Shown here: piece by piece, positions 1 to 10,016 of the stretch | Layout: every line of letters begins with the position of its first letter | How positions within the stretch are numbered: position 1 is the first letter of the stretch | NCBI RefSeq assembly: GCF_018982885.2 | Contig: NZ_CP081849.1 | Coordinates: 496,001-560,000 of the forward strand | Length of the DNA: 64,000 nt | Origin: Polymorphobacter megasporae | GTDB lineage: Bacteria; Pseudomonadota; Alphaproteobacteria; Sphingomonadales; Sphingomonadaceae | Direction: 5' to 3' | Made by a program: the position numbers and the translations under genes | The notes under the pieces: generated by a model | What the model saw: only the letters and a program-made list of their open reading frames with translations | Database searches by the model: none | Told to the model about the DNA's origin: nothing

Positions 1-434
1 GCGATCCACGCGTCGGCATCGGCGAACGAAGTCGTCAATCCCGCCCGCACCACCGCAATGTTCGCGCGCCACTGGAAGCCGGCAAGCGAGGCCAGATTGA
101 TGATCGCGGCACCGTCGGCCAGCCGGATCGTCACGGCTTCCGTGAAGTGACGCAGGCCGAAGAAGTTGACCTTGAGCACCGCGTGCTTGTCGGCGGTCGG
201 CGGAAGACCGGCCGAGTTGACCAGACCGTCGAACAGTATGTCCACCGATCTGAGCGTCTTCTCGATCGCGCTCTGGTCGCCCATGTCGATCGGGAAGAAG
301 CCGTCGACCGCGAAGCCGGGCGCGTTGCGGTCGAACCCGACGACCCGCGCTCCCCGCGCCTGCAGCAGTTTCGCCGTCGCCGCCCCGATGCCGGACGATA
401 CACCCGTCACGGCGAAGACCTTTCCCTCGAACAT
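1..434 (-). CDS. SDR family oxidoreductase, coniferyl-alcohol dehydrogenase-like (C-terminus beyond window)
   Basis: NAD-type short-chain dehydrogenase; the first 144 residues are visible and the rest lies left of the window. TGVSSGIG at residues 10-17 is the dinucleotide-binding glycine motif, Asp35 at the end of beta-2 suggests NAD preference, and NSAG at 73-76 stands for the usual NNAG. The text around NLASLAG (113-119) recalls SDRs annotated as coniferyl-alcohol dehydrogenase or 3-alpha-hydroxysteroid dehydrogenase; this is recall, not a search. The ATG lies 23 bases downstream of the TonB receptor stop on the same strand, so the two are probably co-transcribed from the sigma-54 type promoter at 2992-3007. 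The YxxxK site is not in view. Confidence 0.8.
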   Translation of the reverse strand, partial: MFEGKVFAVTGVSSGIGAATAKLLQARGARVVGFDRNAPGFAVDGFFPIDMGDQSAIEKTLRSVDILFDGLVNSAGLPPTADKHAVLKVNFFGLRHFTEAVTIRLADGAAIINLASLAGFQWRANIAVVRAGLTTSFADADAWI

Positions 435-457
435 CCCCTAATCCCCTTTCCGCGCGA

Positions 458-2941
458 TCAGAACTTGAAGCCGGCGCGGACGTAGAATTCGCGCGGTCGG
501 TTATAGGTGCCGCCGACGTAGCCGATGCCGGCCTGGTCCTGCCCCGAAATTATGAAGCGCTCGTCGGTCAGGTTCGTCACGCCGGCGTCGACATGGTAGT
601 TCTTCGCCGCCGAGCGGTATGAGATCAGCGCTCCGACGACGTTGGTCGCCGGCGAGATTAGCTCGGGGGTGTTCTCGGCGTCGCGGGCTATGCTCGACTT
701 GAACGCATAGTCGACGTGCGCATCGACCGATGCGCCCGAGGGCAGCGGAATGACATAATCCACGTTGGCCGAGGCCGCGTAGTCGGGGGTGTTGACGAAC
801 TTGTCGCCGAGGTTTGTGCCGGCATCCTTCTGCGTGTAACGCGCGTCTATATAACTGAAGGTCGCCGCCAGCGTCAGCGCGGAGGTCGGAACCAGAACCA
901 GTTCGGCCTCGATACCTTTGATCTCGGACTGTGCGGCGTTGATCGTGATCGGCGAAACGCCCGAATACACGGTAACTTGCAGGTCCTTGTATTTGGTGTA
1001 GTAGCCGGCGAGGTTGGCTTGCAGCAGTCGGTCGAAGAACTGCCCTTTGACCCCAACCTCGTAGGTATCGGCTTTTTCCGGATTGAACGTCGGCGCGGCG
1101 AGGATCGGGGTTGTCGCCCGCGTCGTCCAGCCGCCCGCCTTGTAGCCTTGGCTGAACGTCGCGTAGGTCAGGATCTGGTCGGTCGCCTGGTAATTGACGC
1201 CGGCCTTAAATGAGACGTTGCTGAAACTGAGGTGATTGTCCGTCGTCGGAAAATACAGTGTCGGGTCAGTTGGATCGGGATGAAGCGATAGTGGATAGCC
1301 GAGCTTGTAGGCGAGGCTGTTCAGGTCGCGCTGACCGCCCTGGAATTCCTTCTCATCGCGCGTGTAGCGGACGCCGCCGGTCAAACCCAGCTTGTCGGTA
1401 ATCTTGTAGTCGGCCTGAGTGAATGTGGCGTAACTTGTTGTGTGGAATGTGTTTGGTCCATCGATCTGGAGCAGGCCGCCCGCAAAATGAACGTAATCGG
1501 TCAGGTCGCCCTGCTCGTGAAAGTAATAGAGACCGGTGACCGTCTTCAAACGGCTGTCGAGGAAGTCACCAAGCAGCTGGACCTCCTCGCTCTCCTGCTG
1601 CTGGCGCATGGTGAAGGCATGGTCGCCCATCGGGATCGGCGAGCCGTCGACGTCGAGCGCGAAGCGGCTGTCGAGGTTGCGATACGCGCTGATCGACTTG
1701 ACCGCGAGGGTGTCGGTCAGTTGCGCGTCAAGCGTGCCGGAGAAGCCGAACGTCTTGATCTTTGAATAGCCCGCGCCGGTGGCATACGAGGTGTCGATCC
1801 GCGGCGAGAAAAACCGGCTGTCGAAAACCAGATGGTTGTTGTTCGGGTCGGCGTCGACGTTGACCCCGCCGAGCGGGGGTAGCACGACGTTGGTGAACCC
1901 CGGCACCGTCGCCGCCGGCAAACCGCGCGGCGTGTTGCAGATGGCGTTTAGCGGCGTTGTCGCCAGGACGGCGGCGGGTGTCGAAATGCAGGTATTATAG
2001 ACATCCTTCAGACCCGGCTTGAGGGCGAGTAGCTGGCTGCCGGTCGACTGGTCGTCGTCGTTGGTATAGTCGCCGGTCAGGCGGAAGGTCACGTCGGGCG
2101 CGATCTTCCACTTCAACTTCACGCGCAAATTCTGATCATTGTAGCCGCCGGCCGCTTGATAGGTCGTCGAGTCTGGCCGGACGAAGGCCCCGGAATCGTC
2201 GACGTAGTTGCCGGGAAACTTCAGGAAGTGGAAATAGCCGTCGGCGTGCTTCGCCGAGAACGACACCTGCGCCAGCAGTTTGTCGTCGATGATCGGAATG
2301 TCGACCGAGCCGCGGACATCGACACGATTATACGAGCCGTAGGTGACGTCGCCCGCCCCGCTGAAGGTGTTGCCGGGGTCGCGGGTGACCACGCTGATCG
2401 CACCGCCGATCGTGTTGCGGCCGAACAACGTCCCCTGCGGGCCCTTGAGGATTTCGACATGGTCGAGATCGAGCAGGTCGACAACCGCGCCGACGGTGCG
2501 GGCGTAATAGACGCCGTCGACATAGACGCCGACGCCAGGATCGAGGTTGAAGGCGAAGTCGTTCTGCCCGATGCCGCGGATGAATGCCGAAAGAACCTGG
2601 CTCGAACCGGAGAAGGGCGAGGTCCCGACGATCTCGACCGACGGTGCAAACTTGCCGAGCCCGGCGACGTCGGTGATCCCCTTCTGCGCCAGCGCCTCGG
2701 GCGTGAACGCGGTGATCGCTATCGGCACGCGCTGAAGGTTTTCCGACCGCTTCTGCGCGGTTACGGTGATCTCCTCAATCTGCCCGCCCGAGCCCGGGCC
2801 GGGCGTACTGCCGACGGCCGTCGCCTCCGGCGGGTTCGCGGCTTGCGTCGCCACCTGTGCTCCGACCGGCCATGCGGCGGTGACAAGAAGCGACGCGCCG
2901 ATGCGCGCGGCGATGATGACGCGGTTCGAAACGATGGACAT
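458..2941 (-). CDS. TonB-dependent outer-membrane receptor
   Basis: Ligand-gated outer-membrane channel for TonB-energised uptake, about 827 residues. The start at 2941 is preferred over an upstream in-frame ATG because a GGGGGA ribosome site sits 8 bases before it and a signal peptide follows directly (cleavage near PVGA-QVA). After a spacer come the TonB box ([10 protein letters not shown]), the plug domain with VYVDGVYY and [14 protein letters not shown], then a 22-strand-type barrel ending in an aromatic residue (AGFKF). Length is normal for the family, and the sphingomonad-type plug sequence suggests an organic substrate rather than a siderophore. A sigma-54 type promoter lies about 50 bases upstream and the divergent V4R activator is next door, which points to induction by an aromatic compound (inference). 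Confidence 0.95.
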   Translation of the reverse strand: MSIVSNRVIIAARIGASLLVTAAWPVGAQVATQAANPPEATAVGSTPGPGSGGQIEEITVTAQKRSENLQRVPIAITAFTPEALAQKGITDVAGLGKFAPSVEIVGTSPFSGSSQVLSAFIRGIGQNDFAFNLDPGVGVYVDGVYYARTVGAVVDLLDLDHVEILKGPQGTLFGRNTIGGAISVVTRDPGNTFSGAGDVTYGSYNRVDVRGSVDIPIIDDKLLAQVSFSAKHADGYFHFLKFPGNYVDDSGAFVRPDSTTYQAAGGYNDQNLRVKLKWKIAPDVTFRLTGDYTNDDDQSTGSQLLALKPGLKDVYNTCISTPAAVLATTPLNAICNTPRGLPAATVPGFTNVVLPPLGGVNVDADPNNNHLVFDSRFFSPRIDTSYATGAGYSKIKTFGFSGTLDAQLTDTLAVKSISAYRNLDSRFALDVDGSPIPMGDHAFTMRQQQESEEVQLLGDFLDSRLKTVTGLYYFHEQGDLTDYVHFAGGLLQIDGPNTFHTTSYATFTQADYKITDKLGLTGGVRYTRDEKEFQGGQRDLNSLAYKLGYPLSLHPDPTDPTLYFPTTDNHLSFSNVSFKAGVNYQATDQILTYATFSQGYKAGGWTTRATTPILAAPTFNPEKADTYEVGVKGQFFDRLLQANLAGYYTKYKDLQVTVYSGVSPITINAAQSEIKGIEAELVLVPTSALTLAATFSYIDARYTQKDAGTNLGDKFVNTPDYAASANVDYVIPLPSGASVDAHVDYAFKSSIARDAENTPELISPATNVVGALISYRSAAKNYHVDAGVTNLTDERFIISGQDQAGIGYVGGTYNRPREFYVRAGFKF

Positions 2942-2991
2942 TGGACGATCCCCCTGATGGCTGGGCTTCTTGACGAGCTTGAGCACTGCCT

Positions 2992-3007
2992 TGCACCGAT
3001 CGTGCCA
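2992..3007 (-). promoter_or_regulatory. sigma-54 type -24/-12 promoter for the TonB receptor-SDR operon
   Basis: Read on the minus strand this is TGGCACGATCGGTGCA. It fits TGGCAC-N5-TTGCW with the GG and GC dinucleotides at the required spacing and one mismatch (G for the first T of the -12 box). It sits about 51 bases before the receptor start, and the adjacent gene encodes a sigma-54 activator. Confidence 0.75.
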
Positions 3008-3098
3008 ACTCGGGTCGCTCCTACGACGGACACCGCGGAGCTGGACATTTTGGGTTTTAAGGCGTCAGTCTACAGACGGTCGCAGGCCGGGTTTTGGG

Positions 3099-3118
3099 TC
3101 GAACTGTCGACAATTCGA
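3099..3118. promoter_or_regulatory. 20-bp near-palindrome, candidate upstream activating site
   Basis: TCGAACTGTCGACAATTCGA pairs at 9 of 10 positions per half. It lies about 92 bases upstream of the -24 element of the leftward promoter and ends 15 bases before the activator start, so one site could serve both activation and autoregulation. A weaker dyad (GTCT-AC-AGAC) lies at about 3068-3077. Binding by the 3134 gene product is inference. Confidence 0.5.
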
Positions 3119-3133
3119 CGGGGGAGAGAAAGT

Positions 3134-4837
3134 ATGAAGGTTGGATCAGGCGCTGCTTCGCTTGTCGTGCCGCCTGATCTGCCACGTATCTCCGACTTGG
3201 CGGCGACGCTCCATTTCGCTCCCGAGCAGGGTCACATCTGGCTCGCCGGGAGGCGGATGGTTCTTGTCCACGCGCGGACCATGGGCATCGTCCGACGCGA
3301 GGTAATCAACGCCGTCGGCTACGACCGCGCCCGTGCGGTCTTCACTCGGCAGGGATACGAGGCCGGGGCGATGGACGCCGACGTTGCCGCCAAGGTCCGC
3401 TCCAACGACAGCGTCTACGACGCGTTCTCGGTCGGGCCTCAGCTTCACGCGCTGGAAGGCGCGGTCCTCGTCGAGCCGATCACGGTCGACGTCGATGTCG
3501 CAAACGGGCGTTTCTATGCCGAGTACAGGTGGCGTCACTCGTCGGAATGCGCCGAGCACGTCACGGCGTTCGGCATCGGGCAGGCTCCCGCCGGATGGGG
3601 ACAGATCGGCTATGCCAGCGGCTACGCCAGCGTCTATTTCGGCCGGCCGATCGTCTACCGCGAGGTCGAGTGCATCGCCATGGGCCATGACGAATGCCGC
3701 ATTGTCGGCAAACCGGCGGAGGCCTGGGACGATGCTGAGCCCGATCTCCGCTACATGAGGAGCGAACAGCTTCACACTGCAACAGACGCGATCCGCACAG
3801 TTCGTGAGGGGGACGCGAAGGCCGCCGACAATCGATGGCGGGTCGTCGGCGCGTCGTCGGGGTTCAACACCGCCTTCGATATGCTGCGTGACGTGGCCGA
3901 CACCGATGCGCCGGTACTCTTCCAGGGTGAGAGCGGCGTCGGCAAGGAGATGTTCGCACGCAACCTCCACGCGATGGGCAAGCGCGCCGAAAAACCATTC
4001 GTCGCGGTCAATTGCGCCGCAATCTCGGAGACGTTGATCGAATCTGAACTGTTCGGCGTGGAACGGGGGGCCTTCACCGGTGCCACGGTGAGCCGTCCCG
4101 GCCGGTTCGAGCGGGCCGAGGGCGGCACGCTTTTCCTCGACGAGATCGCGACGCTGTCGCTGATCGCGCAGGCGAAGCTGCTGCGGGCACTCCAGGAGGG
4201 CGAGATCGAACGCGTCGGCGATACGCGGGTGCGGTCGGTCGACATCCGGCTGGTCGCCGCGACCAACGTCGATCTGCGCGAAGCGGTCGCGAAGGGGGCG
4301 TTCCGCGCCGACCTGTTTTACCGGATCAACGTCTTCCCGCTGCGCATACCGCCGCTGCGCGACCGTCGGGCGGACATACCGCTGCTGATGGATCATTTTC
4401 TTTCGGTCTTTCGTACCCGCTACGACAAGAAGGTATCAGGCTTCGACGAACAGGCCGTGTCGGCGATGCTCAGCTACGATTGGCCGGGAAACGTCCGCGA
4501 ACTCGAAAACATGGTAGCGAGGGGCGTCATTCTCGGCCGCAGGGGCGAGCCACTGCGCGTCCACCACCTATTTACGAGTGGAGAGCGGCTCGGCGACCAG
4601 CGCTATCGGCTCGGCGCGGACGGACGCGTCCGATCTAGTGGACATCATGGCAATCGGTCACCGGTCGCAATCGCCGCGCTTATGGATGCGGGACTGACGA
4701 TGGACGACGTCGAGCGTGATCTGCTGGACGAGGCCTTCCGCCGATGCAGCGGCAACAGGTCCGCCGCCGCGCGTCTGCTCGGTGTTTCAAGGGCCCAATT
4801 TAATCACCGCTACACCCAGGCTTCGAAGGCGCGATAA
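3134..4837 (+). CDS. sigma-54-dependent activator, XylR/DmpR type with V4R sensor
   Basis: One-component activator of 567 residues. An XylR-N/V4R sensor (about 20-200) is followed by an AAA+ core with Walker A GESGVGKE (about 266-273), the sigma-54 contact loop GAFTGA (about 312-317) and Walker B LFLDE (about 334), then a Fis-type helix-turn-helix at the C-terminus. Members such as DmpR, MopR and XylR bind phenols or toluenes. The V4R signature QIGYASGY is present. By recalled MopR numbering, three zinc ligands are present (Glu177, Cys180, Cys188), but the fourth position holds Gly154 in place of Cys. The ATG at 3134 follows GGGGGAGAG; the reading frame extends further upstream without conserved sequence. 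It probably controls the divergent TonB-SDR operon. Confidence 0.93.
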   Translation: MKVGSGAASLVVPPDLPRISDLAATLHFAPEQGHIWLAGRRMVLVHARTMGIVRREVINAVGYDRARAVFTRQGYEAGAMDADVAAKVRSNDSVYDAFSVGPQLHALEGAVLVEPITVDVDVANGRFYAEYRWRHSSECAEHVTAFGIGQAPAGWGQIGYASGYASVYFGRPIVYREVECIAMGHDECRIVGKPAEAWDDAEPDLRYMRSEQLHTATDAIRTVREGDAKAADNRWRVVGASSGFNTAFDMLRDVADTDAPVLFQGESGVGKEMFARNLHAMGKRAEKPFVAVNCAAISETLIESELFGVERGAFTGATVSRPGRFERAEGGTLFLDEIATLSLIAQAKLLRALQEGEIERVGDTRVRSVDIRLVAATNVDLREAVAKGAFRADLFYRINVFPLRIPPLRDRRADIPLLMDHFLSVFRTRYDKKVSGFDEQAVSAMLSYDWPGNVRELENMVARGVILGRRGEPLRVHHLFTSGERLGDQRYRLGADGRVRSSGHHGNRSPVAIAALMDAGLTMDDVERDLLDEAFRRCSGNRSAAARLLGVSRAQFNHRYTQASKAR

Positions 4838-5325
4838 GTCACGGGTAGCTGTAGCGACGCTAAATGATCCGCCGTATTCTCCGCGCAAAGGGAAAAAGTT
4901 GGCTGCCGAAACTTCTCGAGAAGTGCATCGACATGTGTTCGGTCGATCGGGCATGTGCCCGCCGGAAGCTCGACGCCGTCCGTAGACGAATGTTCGACGA
5001 TGGATATACGACATCTCATCAATCGGTCCTATTCGCGTTGCTTCACTTACGTGAACGGAAATCGGCTTCCGGGTGGTCAATCAGCAAATGCAAATGACCG
5101 AATGTGGGGGTTCTCGACGGCAGCTCCGGCTTAACAGAGGTCCGCTTTCGCTATCTGATCACCTGGAAGCCATCAGGCGGCTACCGGCCCCGAAGTGCCG
5201 AAAGTGTTCACATCGCAATTATCATTGCCGTCGCAAGCGTTCGCGGCGGGCCGACGCTCGCCGCGTTAGCAGACTATCAAATTTGCGTACTTGCGTCTTC
5301 CTGCAAGCTGCGCATCATCCTCCAA
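4838..5325. other. intergenic, no gene recognised
   Basis: Short open frames occur on both strands but none shows a recognisable family, ribosome site or signal peptide. The AraC gene frame extends upstream to 5104 without family-like sequence. Confidence 0.5.
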
Positions 5326-6117
5326 ATGAAAAGAGGATCATTCGCGATCCAGCGCGGCAGCGGCGGTCCCACGGCGGTCGAGGCGCATTCTGGACAGAGC
5401 TTCGACCGCCACTCGCATGATGAGTACGGGATTGGCGTCATGCTCGCGGGGGCGCAGCGGTCGTGGAGCGGACGTGGAACCGTCGAAGCCATCGCCGGCG
5501 ATGTTATCACTGTCAATCCAGGCGAGGTCCACGACGGCTCGCCGATCGGGGAAAGCCGTCGTTGGGCGATGCTCTACGTGGCACCCGGTCTGATGAAGAC
5601 CATTGCTTTGGATATTTACAACGGCGATCGCGGAGACGTCGTATTTTCCAATCCGGTGGTGCGTGATAGTCGCGCCGCGGGGCGCTTTGCTGCGGCGTAC
5701 GCTTCGATAACCGACAGGGAGGAGATCGATGCCGCTGATGAGCGCCTGACGTTGCTTATCGCGGGAATGATCGACTATTCGCCGCGCCCGATATCGGTCG
5801 CGTGTTCATCAACTGCGCGTGCCAAGGCGAGGATCGATGACGATCCGGCCGGAGATCATCCATTGGACGCTCTGGCCCAAGAAGTCGGAACCGGCCGCTT
5901 TCAGATGTTGCGTGGTTTCGCTCGCCTCACGGGACTAACGCCGCACGCCTATGTCGTACAGCGCCGACTCGACCTCGCAAGATTAATGCTCCGGCAAGGT
6001 GTAGGACTGGCTGACGCGGCAATCGGCGCCGGGTTCGCAGACCAGAGCCACTTTCACCGGGCATTTACGCGGCGATACGGCCTTACGCCCGGCAATTTCG
6101 CGGCGGCAATGCGTTAA
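5326..6117 (+). CDS. AraC family transcriptional regulator
   Basis: DNA-binding regulator of 263 residues. The N-terminal half is a cupin-like effector domain (HSHDEYGIGVMLAG, then NPGEVHDG, typical of AraC-binding cupins). The C-terminal 95 residues form the double helix-turn-helix, with GRFQMLRGFARLTGLTPHAY for the first and IGAGFADQSHFHRAFTRRYG for the second, the most conserved AraC signature. The ATG at 5326 is chosen because the cupin starts soon after; the ribosome site is weak and the frame is open upstream, so the start is uncertain. It precedes a GNAT gene by 70 bases on the same strand, which could be its target. The ligand cannot be inferred. Confidence 0.9.
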   Translation: MKRGSFAIQRGSGGPTAVEAHSGQSFDRHSHDEYGIGVMLAGAQRSWSGRGTVEAIAGDVITVNPGEVHDGSPIGESRRWAMLYVAPGLMKTIALDIYNGDRGDVVFSNPVVRDSRAAGRFAAAYASITDREEIDAADERLTLLIAGMIDYSPRPISVACSSTARAKARIDDDPAGDHPLDALAQEVGTGRFQMLRGFARLTGLTPHAYVVQRRLDLARLMLRQGVGLADAAIGAGFADQSHFHRAFTRRYGLTPGNFAAAMR

Positions 6118-6187
6118 GCGGCTGCAATTTCGTTCAAGACCGCCGCTTTGTGCCCCGGCATCAATCGTCCGCCATAGGAGACGATCG

Positions 6188-6784
6188 ATGCGACCTCACG
6201 ATGATGACGCTTCTGGGACTGTGATCCCTCCGTTTATTCGACGATGCGACGAAAATGACGTGTCTGTCATTCTGGCGGTGATCAATGCCGCCGCCGATGC
6301 GTATCGCGGCGTTATCCCAGCCGACCGGTGGCGCGAGCCGTACATGCCGGTCGAGGAACTTCGGATCGAGATGGCAGGCGGCGTTGTCTTCGCAGGGTAT
6401 GTTCAAGACGGAACACTAGTGGGTGTCATGGGCATCCAGCGCGTACGCAACGTATCCCTGATTCGTCACGCCTATGTTCGACCAGACGTGCAGGGGCGCG
6501 GAATTGGCTCAAAGCTGATCGCTGATCTTCAAAGCGCAGGCGATCGCCCCTGTCTGATCGGAACATGGGCAGCGGCGACCTGGGCGGTCCATTTCTATGA
6601 ACGACATGGTTTCAACCTCGTACCACACGAAGCGATCGGCCCCCTCCTGCGAGCCTATTGGAACGTTCCTGATCGGCAAATCGACACGTCGGTCGTTCTG
6701 GCGATGCCGGCCCTAAGTGCAAGCGCTGCAAGCCAGTTGATCGAGGCCTCGCTCGACCCACGTTATGTCTTCGCAGCTCGATAA
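6188..6784 (+). CDS. GNAT family N-acetyltransferase
   Basis: Acetyl-CoA dependent acyltransferase of 198 residues. The fold markers are in order: an N-terminal IRRCDENDVSVILAVINAAA segment, a central HAYVRPDVQGRGIGSKLI stretch carrying the acetyl-CoA pyrophosphate loop (Q-x-x-G-x-G), and the late FYERHGF motif. The substrate cannot be read from the sequence. A GGAG ribosome site lies about 8 bases before the ATG. It follows the AraC gene in the same direction with a 70-base gap, so the pair may be one unit. The C-terminal 30 residues (after VVLAMP) extend beyond the usual GNAT core. Confidence 0.88.
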   Translation: MRPHDDDASGTVIPPFIRRCDENDVSVILAVINAAADAYRGVIPADRWREPYMPVEELRIEMAGGVVFAGYVQDGTLVGVMGIQRVRNVSLIRHAYVRPDVQGRGIGSKLIADLQSAGDRPCLIGTWAAATWAVHFYERHGFNLVPHEAIGPLLRAYWNVPDRQIDTSVVLAMPALSASAASQLIEASLDPRYVFAAR

Positions 6785-6916
6785 ACCGACCGATTAAATT
6801 GCCGCTTCGACAAAAGTCGTAACAATTCTTCGGCAGTCATCAACAAGCGGCAATTACCTTGTATTGCTATCCTAATACATTGCGTCGTCAGCGAATAAGA
6901 AGTTAGAGGTTGTCCC

Positions 6917-8735
6917 ATGTTAATAGCATTTGTCGCCTTGCTCCTTGCTCCTTTCTCCTGTAAACGTCGATGCGTCGGCCGATCTTAAGACAATCATTGA
7001 TCGTTACACCGTGTGGCGCGGTGGGATTGCCTTCGAACATCTGTCGTCCATCCGCGAGTCGAATACCCTCGACAGCGGTGGGCTTCATGGAACCGAAAAG
7101 ATCCTCACTGCTCGCGACGGGCGTAGTCGCGTCGACCTGGATTTGGGGCCGTTGAAGCAGATCCAGGCGGTGACACCCGATGGCGCGTGGGAGGTCACCC
7201 CGGCCGCGCAAGTGCAGTCGATGGCCCTGATTGACACGCTGTCGTTGCGGCGCAGTGCAGCCCTCCAATTTGCCGATGCGTTGCGTGGTCGAGGTGGGGC
7301 TAAAGTCGAACTTGCTGCACCCACTACCGACAGCGGCCGCACCTGGGCCACCGTGCGGGTTACGTTCGGCGACGATGATATCTACGATGTTCTGGTCGAT
7401 CCGGTATCCGGCGAACTTGGCGGCATTCGAGTGACGGCAGAGCGGCAGCTGCAGATTGAGCGGTTCAGCGACTGGCGGCCCGTCGACGGGGTTCGGATGC
7501 CATTTCTGAAAACAATCGAGGGGGCTGTGCCGAGCGACAACGAAACGCATCGCGTTATTACCATGAACATCAACGAGCCTGCGGGTCCGGGCAGCTTCAC
7601 CAGACCATCCTTTATCAGGAAGACGGCGTTCACCGGCTGCGCGTCATCGACTGGATGGCTGCACTTCGAATTTTACGACGGCAACCGCATGTTCATCCCG
7701 GCGAGAATCAACGGTCACGACACGCTAGCGCTTCTCGATAGTGGTGCGACAGTGTCTACGATCGACAACGACTATGCGAAGCAAATCGGGATCAGTGCCG
7801 CAGGGCGAGTTACCGCCGGGGGTACAGGCGGGCTTGATACTGCGGGGTTCGCAGGTGACGTCGATGTCGAAGTCGGCAACCTCAAGATCGCCGGATTGAC
7901 CGTCGCCTCGCTCGACCTGAAGCCAATCGCCCGGCGAATCGGCCACCCAATGCCTTTCGTTCTCGGCGATGAACTGTTCAACGAGCTGGTTGTCGATATC
8001 GATTTCCCGCACCGTCTGATTGCGTTTCGCGACCCCACAGGCATTGCGCCGCCATCAGGTGCCGCCACGGTCCCGCTAAGGCGGCTAATCGGGAACCGAT
8101 CGGTTCCGGTCAGCGTCGAAGGCGCGCCGCCCGTCGAGTTTGAGTTCGACCTTGGCAACGGCTCTCCGATGGAAATCTATCCGGCTTATTATCAACCACG
8201 CCAGCTGCTCGCGGGCCGGAAGAGCTCGGAAGTGCTTGGTGGGGCGGTCGGTGGCTTCCACCCGGAAATTATAGCCACCCTCCGCCGCATCGAGTTTGCG
8301 GGCGTCACCTTAAATGATGTCCCGGCGAGTTTTACCCGTGACGTCGTTTCAGCATCGAACTCAAATCGCGTCGTGGGCAACCTTGGCCTTCCGGTCCTGG
8401 CAAGGTTCCGGTTGCTGATCGATTATCCACAGGACCGGCTTTACGCGGTGCCGCTGGCTGATGCCGGTTCGTCAGCCTTCCACAAGGACCGCCTTGGCTT
8501 GAGCATGTCGGGAGAGAACGGCGTGCTCATGGTGCAGTTCGTCTCGCCCGGTAGTCCGGCGCAGGCGGCAGGGTTCAAGGCTGGCGATCAAATCGCGGCA
8601 TTGAACGGCGAAGCAGCGGCGCTCTGGACGGACGATCGAGTTGCAGTGTTCCGCGATAATTCGGGCACCGCCCCGATCACCTTCTTGATGTTGGATGGCA
8701 GTACCCGACGGGTTAGACCGAAAGCCTTTTATTAG
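6917..8735 (+). CDS. retropepsin-like aspartic protease with C-terminal PDZ domain, apparent N-terminal frameshift
   Basis: Secreted or periplasmic aspartyl-protease-like protein of about 600 residues. An N-terminal domain of about 230 residues precedes two retropepsin-like halves; the catalytic motif LLDSGATVS lies near residue 270, with an FDLGNG pseudo-motif in the second half. A PDZ domain (VSPGSPAQAAGFKAGDQI) ends the protein. The ATG at 6917 has an AGAGG ribosome site and encodes a good hydrophobic signal start (MLIAFVALLLAPFS), but that frame stops soon after; the protease frame opens only with a TTG at 6930. A one-base indel near 6955-6965 would join them. It is either a recent lesion or a sequencing error. 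The substrate is unknown. Confidence 0.8.
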
Positions 8736-9065
8736 TCGGCCGAGTATATAGATCTCGCTACAATCTCGGTGCGTATGAGTGCCGCACCGAAGTCGGGCAT
8801 TAGCCGGTACGGTTTCCGTAAGGCGCGGACTCTTGACCGTTCCGCTCATTGGGCTGTTGAATTTAACGGCTGCTTTTCCGGGGCCGCGTGCCGCAAGCCG
8901 CCTGACCGCTTACGGCTATGCCGAGGAGAGCAGCAAAAAACTTTGTCATCACTGAGTGAGCTCAAAATCACGTATTTGTGCTCATAGCGGTCGTTTGCCG
9001 CATCGCAGGTATGAACCATACCGTCAGGATAACGTTTGGGGGTAACCTTGAGTGGAGCCGATCGC
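8736..9065. other. intergenic, no gene recognised
   Basis: No family-like open frame was seen. It holds the upstream region of the decayed CHRD/PEP-CTERM gene; no sigma-54 type box was found here. Confidence 0.5.
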
Positions 9066-9692
9066 ATGATGACTTTTGTTCAACGAACAACTCGTTTCGC
9101 TATCATTTCCAGTCTTGCGCTGTTTGCAATGGGCACTGCTCCGGCGGGCGCAGTTACTGTCTATAATCAGTTTTGAGTTCGCTCGATCAGGTGCCACCGC
9201 AGGAAAGCAACGCCTCTGGGATGGGCGAGCTAATACTTGCTTGGGATGAAACAGCTTCAGCGTGGTGATCGATTACACCAGCCTGTCGTCGTCAATCGAG
9301 GGCGCACATGTCCACTGTTGTGAGTCCGCTAGCGGCAGCACGCCGATCGCCGTCGCCTTCTCGCTCCCGGCCGGCAATCCCTCGACGGGTGTGATCACGG
9401 GGACATACAATCTGACACTGGCATCGACCTATACCTTTGACGTTCTGACTCTGGCCGACGGTACCGCAACAGCCGCTCGAACCTACTTCCTAAACGGCCT
9501 GACTAGCGGATGGCGTATCTCAACGTACATTCAATGGCGTTTCCCGCCGGTGAGATTCGCGGTCAGCTTCCGGCAATGGCAGCTGGCGGCGTTCCCGAGC
9601 CGTCGAGCTTGGCGATGATAATCACTGGTTTTGCGCTCGTCGGAGGCACGATGCGCCGTCGAACGAATGTCGCTGTTGTAGCATTGGCATAG
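9066..9692 (+). pseudogene. CHRD-domain PEP-CTERM protein, broken by several frameshifts
   Basis: A secreted CHRD-domain protein with a PEP-CTERM sorting tail can be pieced together from three frames. The signal peptide (ATG 9066, ending APAGA) runs into TGA at 9174. From 9173 a second frame gives the CHRD opening LSSLDQVPPQESNASGMGEL and stops near 9265. A third frame from 9262 gives VIDYTSLSS and GAHVHC, and the C-terminal part returns to the first frame near 9510 with YLNVHSMAFPAGEIRGQL followed by VPEPSSLAMIITGFALVGG and an arginine cluster. At least three single-base shifts make this non-functional. Confidence 0.8.
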
Positions 9693-9994
9693 CCGCCCGG
9701 AACTATCTTCTGCCCGATACCCGCGAACAGGCTATCGGGCCAGATGCTTCGTGGCGCTTTCGGAGCAGAGCAGATAAGCGGCTTGGCCCTCGCGCTACTG
9801 CAGTTGGCGAATACAGTCGGCGCTAGGCAGCGACGACGGGCAGCCCTTGGCGCCGACGGCCGAAGACGCCGACGATGCCAATCCGGTGAGCATCATCGCC
9901 CACGAAGCCGGCTCGGGAACGCTGCCGATATTGGTGATTTGCCCCTGGCTCACCTCGTCATCCGATTTTAAGAACCGTGCAAAGCCCTTCAGTC
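9693..9994. other. intergenic, no gene recognised
   Basis: Gap between the CHRD pseudogene and the left end of the IS66 element; nothing recognisable was seen. Confidence 0.5.
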
Positions 9995-10016
9995 GTAAGC
10001 GATGTGCCGAGGCCCT

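Noticed and set aside
3146-4396. Long open frame opposite the sigma-54 activator
   Set aside because: It mirrors the AAA+ coding frame, with no family resemblance and no ribosome site.
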